A stretch of DNA of 9,576 nucleotides from JBEKJU01 sp050011095 (lineage in GTDB: Bacteria > Desulfobacterota > Syntrophorhabdia > Syntrophorhabdales > WCHB1-27), in contig JBEKJU010000128.1 in the NCBI GenBank assembly GCA_050011095.1, positions 1-9,576 on the forward strand, given 5' to 3'. The first letter of the stretch is position 1, and the number at the start of each line of letters is the position of its first letter. The notes under the pieces are model-generated. The model searched no databases. It was not told the DNA's origin and was given only the letters and a program-made list of their open reading frames with translations. The position numbers were made by a program, and so were the translations under genes. Below are positions 5,867 to 9,576 of the stretch, in pieces.

Positions 5867-6904
5867 ATGCGCGTAGCGACAGCCGTATGGGCGATTCTCT
5901 TCGTTTTCGGTCTTTCCGGGTCGGTGGCATTCCCGGACGAGACGACGACCGGGACGAAGGCTCGCCAGGTAACGGCTGATACAGTCTGGAACGCCGACAG
6001 ACAGACGGTCCATGCCGCCAGACAGAGATGCGCCGACCTTGGCGGCCGGGAGCTTGACGAGTGTTTCGCGGATGCCATGCAAAGTCACGGGGCATCACCC
6101 GAGGCAATCGCATTTACGAGGTCTTTGGGCAGCGGCGGATTCGTCCGCAGGTTCCGCGAGGCGGGACGCGTGGATATTGCCTACGTCGTCTACCCTTTCA
6201 GGGCAAACGAGAACCATGGAATCCTGTTGGTGAACGGGGAGCCCCCCGTCATAGACGTGGATGACATTGCGCTGATCCCGAAGGGGGCCATGGAGCAGGA
6301 CAAGACCTATGAGGCCATCAGGAAAAGCTGCCCGAAGGTCACCATGTGGCCCGGTGACAGGTCCCTGTCCCTCACCAAGTACCCCATGGTTGAAGCCCTT
6401 CCAGGCGGAGGTCAGGGCTTTGTCGTGCCCTATACGCTCCGCAATGCCTGCCACGCCTGCGAAGTGTTAGGCACGGTCTTCTTCTCGTTCGATTTCGATA
6501 GAGGGGGTCAACTTGTCGGTATCCGCTACCTGCGGATTGAGCTGCCGCCGAGAAAGCCCCCTAAAAATGAGATTCGGAAGGAGAGTGAAGAGATCAGTTT
6601 CGTGGTAATGGCGGAAGAGGGAAAGGAATTCACGGTCAGGTTAAGCTCGAACAGGACCACAGGCTACCAGTGGCGGCCGGCAGGCTCGCTCGACGAGCGC
6701 GTCGTGAGGCTCGTGAGGTCTGACTATGCGCCTTTTGAGGGGGCCCGTCTGGGAGGCGGCGGAGAGGAGACATGGACGTTTCTCGCGGCGAACAGGGGAT
6801 ACACGGAGATTACCATGGAGTATGTTCGTCCGTGGGAGAAGCCGCACTCCCCGGTGAGAATAGCGACGATCAAGGTCTCCGTGCGCCCCGCCTCACCGAG
6901 ATGA
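5867..6904 (+). CDS. Exported two-domain protein with C-terminal chagasin-like (I42) inhibitor domain
   Basis: This 345-residue protein starts with a clear signal peptide (MRVATAVWAILFVFGLSGS, cleavage near 20-22). Residues about 45-230 form an unrecognised domain with Cys55, Cys66, Cys155 and the pair Cys195/Cys198 (ACHACE), and a motif YPFRANENHGILLVNG (109-124). Residues about 243-340 carry all three chagasin signature loops in order: RTTGYQW (263-269, for NPTTGY/F), GGGGEETWTF (296-305, for GxGG), and YVRPWE (319-324, for RPW/F). The I42 family inhibits papain-like cysteine proteases by inserting these loops into the active cleft. ATG 5867 is chosen because GGAGGGG (5858-5864) precedes it and the signal peptide starts there; the in-frame GTG at 5783 would bury the signal 28 residues inside. 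It follows htrA on the same strand after 224 bp. Confidence 0.85.
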   Translation: MRVATAVWAILFVFGLSGSVAFPDETTTGTKARQVTADTVWNADRQTVHAARQRCADLGGRELDECFADAMQSHGASPEAIAFTRSLGSGGFVRRFREAGRVDIAYVVYPFRANENHGILLVNGEPPVIDVDDIALIPKGAMEQDKTYEAIRKSCPKVTMWPGDRSLSLTKYPMVEALPGGGQGFVVPYTLRNACHACEVLGTVFFSFDFDRGGQLVGIRYLRIELPPRKPPKNEIRKESEEISFVVMAEEGKEFTVRLSSNRTTGYQWRPAGSLDERVVRLVRSDYAPFEGARLGGGGEETWTFLAANRGYTEITMEYVRPWEKPHSPVRIATIKVSVRPASPR

Positions 6905-6960
6905 GCGGGCCCGATCGGCCTCGCTCCCCCTAGCGGGCCCTCGTCGGAAGCGCCCGACCG
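6904..6960 (+). other. GC-rich gap with duplicated AGCGGGCCC and a small hairpin
   Basis: The 144-bp gap before the Nudix gene holds two direct copies of AGCGGGCCC (6904-6912 and 6932-6940) and a stem GTCGG (6943-6947) with CCGAC (6954-6958), loop AAGCGC. The downstream sequence is pyrimidine-rich without a T-run, so termination is possible but not shown. I see no convincing promoter for the next gene. Confidence 0.3.
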
Positions 6961-7048
6961 TTGCCCCCGGTCTTTCTCCGTCCGAGCTTCTGTTGTTTGC
7001 CTGCCCGGAGATAGGGACCACGGATTAATTCCCGCAGGGGGGTTCACC

Positions 7049-7513
7049 ATGGTTAAACAGAGTGCCGGCCTGCTCATGTACCGATGCCGGAAGGGGTCCG
7101 CGGAGGTATTGCTCGTGCATCCGGGCGGTCCTTACTGGTCCGGGAAAGACAGCAATGCCTGGACAATACCGAAAGGTGAAATCGAAAAGGGGGAAGACGC
7201 CCTCACGGCGGCGAGGCGCGAGTTCGAGGAAGAGACAGGCTTCAGGCCCGATGGCGATTTCCGCCCGTTGAATCCGGTCCGGCTGAGAAGCCGGAAGACC
7301 GTGTATGCCTGGGCGTTTGAGGGCGATTGCGATCCCCATGCGGTAAAAAGCATGACTTTTACGATGGAATGGCCCCCCCATTCGGGCAAGGAACAGGAGT
7401 TTCCCGAAGTGGACAAGGCCGAATGGTTTAATCTCGAAGCGGCAAAGGAAAAGATCCAGTCCGGCCAGATGGGATTCATCGAGGAGTTCGCACGGATTAT
7501 ATCCGAGGGCTAG
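7049..7513 (+). CDS. Nudix hydrolase, predicted NTP pyrophosphohydrolase
   Basis: This 154-residue cytosolic enzyme should hydrolyse a nucleoside diphosphate linked to another moiety, using divalent metal bound by the Nudix helix. The Nudix box is complete: Gly43, Glu49, then Arg57-Glu58-Phe59, Glu61-Glu62, Gly64-Phe65 fit GX5EX7REUXEEXGU exactly. The N-terminal SAGLLMYRCRKGSAEVLLVHPGGPYW and AWTIPKGEIEKGED match, from memory, the COG4119-type group of predicted NTP pyrophosphohydrolases, whose true substrate is not established. Other assignments such as a dinucleoside polyphosphate hydrolase remain open. AGGGGGG (7036-7042) lies 6 nt before the ATG. The gene is convergent with the cyclophilin gene; the repeat element starts 17 bp after its stop. 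Confidence 0.92.
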   Translation: MVKQSAGLLMYRCRKGSAEVLLVHPGGPYWSGKDSNAWTIPKGEIEKGEDALTAARREFEEETGFRPDGDFRPLNPVRLRSRKTVYAWAFEGDCDPHAVKSMTFTMEWPPHSGKEQEFPEVDKAEWFNLEAAKEKIQSGQMGFIEEFARIISEG

Positions 7514-7530
7514 CGCCCGTGCGGGGCTGG

Positions 7531-7775
7531 TAATACCGAGTCGCCTTCTTCGCCGCATCTTTGTTGTCGCATCAAAGCGTTCCTCGACGTACAATTACCG
7601 GGGCTAGCGTCGCCCCCTCCGTCGGCAAAGCCCGACCCGCAAGCGGGCGCCCCGACCTCCCCTTCATAAAAAGGAAGGAGCGGAGGCGAAAAGAGACCCT
7701 TCGTCGGCGCGTCAAAGCCGCACGGGTACCCCGCCGAAGGCGAGGGTGGCGCCGAAGATAGGCAACTCGGTATAA
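7531..7775. repeat. 245-bp element with 24-bp terminal inverted repeats, copy 1
   Basis: The left end (7531-7554) and the reverse complement of the right end (7751-7775) both read TWATACCGAGTYGCCT and continue to TCTTCG: 21 of 24 bases match, plus one inserted base. The inside is rich in small hairpins: CTTTG/CAAAG (7559-7577), GGGGC/GCCCC (7600-7616), GTCGG/CCGAC (7621-7636), CCCGC/GCGGG (7636-7647) and CCCCGCC/GGCGAGGG (7729-7746). It contains no credible gene. It fills the gap between two convergent genes, leaving 17 and 16 bp. A second copy is at 9481. The flanks share an imperfect GCGGGG(C)TG, too weak in GC-rich DNA to call a target duplication. It looks like a MITE or a BIME-like repeat; I cannot assign a named family. 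Confidence 0.7.
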
Positions 7776-7791
7776 GGCGGGGTGAGCGCCC

Positions 7792-8439
7792 TTACTGCCC
7801 CGTTTTCCGGAGTATCTCGTTCCATGCGTCTATCTGGTCTTTGTGCCCCTTTGCCAGCTCGGAATAATCACCCTCCAGGGTGATGGAATTGATCTTATCT
7901 CCCGCGCTGATGCTATTGACGACCGTCTGGTCCTGGCCGTCGACCACCTGGCCGAAAATCGTATGCTTGTCATCCAGCCAGGGCGTCGCAACATGGGTGA
8001 TAAAGAACTGGCTTCCGTTCGTGTTCGGGCCCGCGTTTGCCATAGAAAGCATGCCGGGCTTAGAATGTCTCAAACCACTCGAAAACTCGTCCTTGAAGCG
8101 ATAACCCGGTCCGCCTCTTCCGTCGCCTTTCGGGCAGCCACCCTGGATCATGAAGTTAGGTATAACCCGGTGGAACGTGAGACCGTTGTAGAAGCCCTTT
8201 TCCACGAGGTTAACGAAGTTGAGGACGGTCAAAGGAGCCTCGTTCGGGAAAAGGTCCAGCCTGATATCGCCTTTTGTTGTGCTGATAGTTGCCTTCAAAG
8301 GGGGGTAGCTCATTTTTCCTGCACCTTTCTGGAAATTATTTTGTGCGCCGACCAGGCCGGTACCGAGGATGAGAGTCGCGGTCAACAACACGAAGACTGC
8401 CGGGCCTGTTTTCCACGTCATCATGCACCCCCTTGTCAT
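7792..8439 (-). CDS. Exported cyclophilin-type peptidyl-prolyl cis-trans isomerase
   Basis: This 215-residue protein isomerises Xaa-Pro bonds and should act in the periplasm: residues 11-32 form a signal sequence ending LVGAQ. The cyclophilin core (about 48-190) keeps the active-site residues: Arg91, Phe96, Met97 and Gln99 in FHRVIPNFMIQGG, Ala134-Asn135 in MANAGPNTNG, Gln144, Phe146, and also Trp154 and His159 (PWLDDKHTIFG). E. coli PpiA lacks the tryptophan, so I do not use that symbol. A charged tail of about 25 residues (ELAKGHKDQIDAWNEIL) follows the core and is not a usual cyclophilin part. The start at 8439 has GGGGAG 8 nt upstream, but Met6 and Met7 are also preceded by AAGGGGG and would give a tidier signal peptide, so the start is uncertain by up to six residues. 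Confidence 0.93.
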   Translation of the reverse strand: MTRGCMMTWKTGPAVFVLLTATLILGTGLVGAQNNFQKGAGKMSYPPLKATISTTKGDIRLDLFPNEAPLTVLNFVNLVEKGFYNGLTFHRVIPNFMIQGGCPKGDGRGGPGYRFKDEFSSGLRHSKPGMLSMANAGPNTNGSQFFITHVATPWLDDKHTIFGQVVDGQDQTVVNSISAGDKINSITLEGDYSELAKGHKDQIDAWNEILRKTGQ

Positions 8440-8450
8440 GTCCGTCTCTC

Positions 8451-8463
8451 CCCTTGAAAAGGG
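8451..8463 (-). promoter_or_regulatory. Hairpin covering the cyclophilin ribosome site
   Basis: On the minus-strand mRNA CCCTT, loop TTC, AAGGG forms a perfect 5-bp stem. The second arm is the start of the AAGGGGAG ribosome site for the start at 8439, so the hairpin would partly hide it. Regulation is inferred from the sequence only. Confidence 0.3.
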
Positions 8464-8493
8464 ATCGCCGAAAAAGACGGTAGCGCAGATGAC

Positions 8494-8540
8494 AGCTTAA
8501 AGCGTTTGGGCCGCGATGTCAATGGCGCGATGTCGATGGC
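8494..8540 (-). promoter_or_regulatory. Cyclophilin promoter with tandem operator-like repeats
   Basis: On the minus strand a perfect TTGACA (8517-8522) is followed after 17 bp by TAAGCT (8494-8499), a weak -10. The -35 box lies inside the first of two adjacent 14-bp repeats, GCGATGTCAATGGC (8513-8526) and GCGATGTCGATGGC (8527-8540), which differ at one base. The arrangement suits a regulator binding over and just upstream of the -35. The leader would be about 48 nt. Confidence 0.45.
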
Positions 8541-8782
8541 GACCCCTATCCCATAACGTGCCGTTGCATCAAAGATGTACGATCATCCGGAGACTGTGAT
8601 AGTATTTCCCTTGAGCGAACGGAGGAGAGACGGACGAAGGAGCTTAAGACATGTCCCCCTTGATGCGCCTTGTCATGCGCATATGCAGGCGGTAGGATAT
8701 TTCACCTGGATGTCGACGGGCAGTGGAGAAATGAAGGGGGCGTAAGGCGGCCCATGATCCGCAGGGAGGATAAAAGGCGCAC

Positions 8783-8977
8783 ATGGACGAAACCCATGCG
8801 GAATGCAGGGTGTGCAGACATTACTACGTGACGTGGGACAGGAAGTTTCCCCACGGATGCAAGGCAGCGCGGTTCAAATCGGCCGCTTTGCCTTCTGTTG
8901 AGGTGCGGGCGGCTTCGGGCAAGGCATGCCTCCTTTTTGAAAAGAAAGCGAAACCGCCGGGGAATAAGGCCCCCTGA
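8783..8977 (+). CDS. Small conserved cysteine protein of unknown function
   Basis: The product is 64 residues long. It has the order ECRVCRHYYVTWDRKFPHGCKAARF (split around 7-31), then LPS.EV..ASG.AC..FE, so Cys8, Cys11, His24, Cys26 and Cys49 could bind zinc or a similar metal. From memory this CRxCxHYYxTWDxxxPxGCKAxxFKS...PSxxV...SGxxCLxFE pattern is a widespread small protein in Desulfobacterota, sometimes labelled uracil-DNA glycosylase in databases. It has no glycosylase domain, and that label should not be copied. Its function is not known to me. The start has GGAGG at 8765-8769 and AAGG at 8774-8777 upstream. It stands alone on its strand and converges with mutT. Confidence 0.75.
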   Translation: MDETHAECRVCRHYYVTWDRKFPHGCKAARFKSAALPSVEVRAASGKACLLFEKKAKPPGNKAP

Positions 8978-9010
8978 AGACGCACGGAAACCCGCGGGGG
9001 ATCCTATGGA

Positions 9011-9036
9011 CCGGTGGCAATTCCTTGCCCCGCCGG
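9011..9036. terminator. Hairpin between convergent genes, possible two-way terminator
   Basis: GGCAA (9016-9020) pairs with TTGCC (9025-9029) around a TTCC loop, and the outer CCGG (9011-9014) pairs with CCGG (9033-9036). It abuts the mutT stop codon at 9037-9039 and lies 33 bp after the small cysteine gene. There is no T-run on either strand, so a role in termination is only likely from position. Confidence 0.35.
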
Positions 9037-9477
9037 CTATCGCGAGACGAGCCGGTGCCGCGCGCGGCCCTCTTCGATGAGCCGGGCGACGACGGGCCTG
9101 TCCGCCGCCGGAAAATCGTATGAAGGGAGATCCGGGGCGGGCACCCATCGTATTTCCTTGTGGTCGTGCAAGGTGAACCCGCCCGCGACGATCTCGGCCC
9201 TATAGGTCAGAAGCTCAATGGCCGCGTGGCTGTACCTGTATCTGCTCGACAGGAAAAATTCCCCGATCACGGCCTCTATGCCAAGCTCTTCATGGAGCTC
9301 TCTTTTCAGACATTCTTCAGGGGTTTCGTCAGGTTCGATCTTTCCGCCGGGGAACTCCCACATGTCGGCGAATCGGCCCGCCTTTCTCCTGCCGATCAGG
9401 ATCTTCCCCTCCTTTTCAATGATCGCCGCCGCGACCTTGATATAATCTATGCGCCTGTCCGTGGTCATCTCCTTCAT
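9037..9477 (-). CDS. mutT: MutT-type Nudix hydrolase, (8-oxo)-dGTP diphosphatase family
   Basis: This 146-residue cytosolic protein belongs to the MutT group, which clears oxidised dGTP before it enters DNA. The Nudix box is exact: Gly45, Glu51, Arg59-Glu60-Leu61, Glu63-Glu64, Gly66-Ile67. It is preceded by the MutT-like IKVAAAIIEKEGKILIGRR (split around 13-31) and MWEFPGGKIE. The ending EIRWVPAPDLPSYDFPAADRPVV is also MutT-like. The start is unsettled: ATG at 9477 has no ribosome site upstream, only repeat-element sequence beginning 3 bp away, while AAGGAG lies inside codons 2-3, too close to the second ATG (9468). The 8-oxo-dGTP substrate is inferred from the family; dCTP or other substrates occur in relatives. 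Confidence 0.9.
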   Translation of the reverse strand: MKEMTTDRRIDYIKVAAAIIEKEGKILIGRRKAGRFADMWEFPGGKIEPDETPEECLKRELHEELGIEAVIGEFFLSSRYRYSHAAIELLTYRAEIVAGGFTLHDHKEIRWVPAPDLPSYDFPAADRPVVARLIEEGRARHRLVSR

Positions 9478-9480
9478 GAC

Positions 9481-9576
9481 TTATACCGAGTCGTTTATCT
9501 CTGCCACATCTTTGTTGTTCGCGCAATTATTGAGGCTCAGCGCGCAATTATTGGGGCTCAGCGCCCCCTCCGGCAG
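9481..9576. repeat. Second copy of the terminal-inverted-repeat element, cut by the window end
   Basis: The sequence starts TTATACCGAGTCG and shares CATCTTTGTTGT, CAATTA, GGGGCT, AGCG and GCCCCCTCCG in the same order and almost the same spacing as the left arm of the copy at 7531 (about 91 and 92 bp from the end to CCCCCTCCG). The same GGGGC/GCCCC hairpin is present (9553-9567). A 21-bp tandem duplication (9521-9541 and 9542-9562) is private to this copy. The right end is not in the window. It begins 3 bp beyond the mutT start codon. Confidence 0.7.

Larger units (their letters stand above)
8440..8782. other. 343-bp divergent gap with promoter and repeated short motifs
   Basis: No established gene lies here. 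It holds the cyclophilin promoter (8494-8522), a 14-bp tandem repeat (8513-8540), and a 12-bp inverted repeat: GTCCGTCTCTCC (8440-8451) and GGAGAGACGGAC (8624-8635). A 14-codon reading frame at 8651-8695 (MSPLMRLVMRICRR) has AAGGAG (8637-8642) 8 nt before its ATG, so it could be translated as a leader or micro-peptide. CATGTCCCCCTTG (8650-8662) and TTGTCATG (8670-8677) echo the sequence over the cyclophilin start (8423-8440), hinting at an old local duplication. Confidence 0.4.

Noticed and set aside
5644..5979. 111-codon frame just after htrA
   Set aside because: Arg- and Gly-rich translation without motifs, crossing the GC stem and overlapping the signal peptide region of the next gene.
7561..7761. 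66-codon basic frame within the repeat element
   Set aside because: It starts with TTG without a ribosome site, is strongly Arg-biased, and lies wholly inside hairpin-rich repeat DNA.
7531..7775. Integron attC site
   Set aside because: No integrase and none of the expected core-site pairs (GTTRRRY/RYYYAAC) at the ends.
9521..9562. CRISPR-like repeats
   Set aside because: Two directly adjacent 21-bp units with no spacer are a tandem duplication.

Overview
The window is a GC-rich, tightly packed bacterial chromosome segment with ten supportable protein genes and no RNA genes. Several proteins look like Desulfobacterota (deltaproteobacterial) lineages: the 64-residue cysteine protein near 8.8 kb, the predicted NTP-pyrophosphohydrolase type Nudix protein, and the HtrA and cyclophilin sequences. 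That assignment is inference from remembered family resemblance, not from a search. No plasmid or phage backbone is visible.

Layout. Positions 22-1317 hold an NCS2-type nucleobase permease with an unusual binding site, closed by a hairpin. Positions 1440-3056 are a probable operon: a short J-domain co-chaperone, a YbaK-type aminoacyl-tRNA deacylase, and a small cysteine-rich protein of a type I associate with phages, whose start overlaps the deacylase stop. Positions 3204-6904 form an exported-protein block on the + strand: an unrecognised exported protein, a two-PDZ HtrA/Deg serine protease with its own promoter, and an exported two-domain protein ending in a chagasin-like (I42) protease inhibitor domain. 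Positions 7049-7513 encode a Nudix hydrolase. A 245-bp element with terminal inverted repeats then fills almost the whole gap before a convergent, exported cyclophilin (7792-8439, minus). After a 343-bp divergent gap come the small cysteine protein (8783-8977, +) and a convergent MutT-type Nudix hydrolase (9037-9477, minus). A second, partial copy of the same repeat begins 3 bp beyond the mutT start codon and runs off the window.

How the genes fit together. Envelope protein quality control is a plausible shared theme for the HtrA protease, the inhibitor-domain protein and the exported prolyl isomerase. Nucleotide handling is another: permease, two Nudix enzymes and tRNA proofreading. No complete defence, CRISPR or secretion system is present. 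The most unusual items are the terminal-inverted-repeat element family, the exported fusion with a protease-inhibitor domain directly after the protease, and the permease that lacks the usual nucleobase-binding residues.
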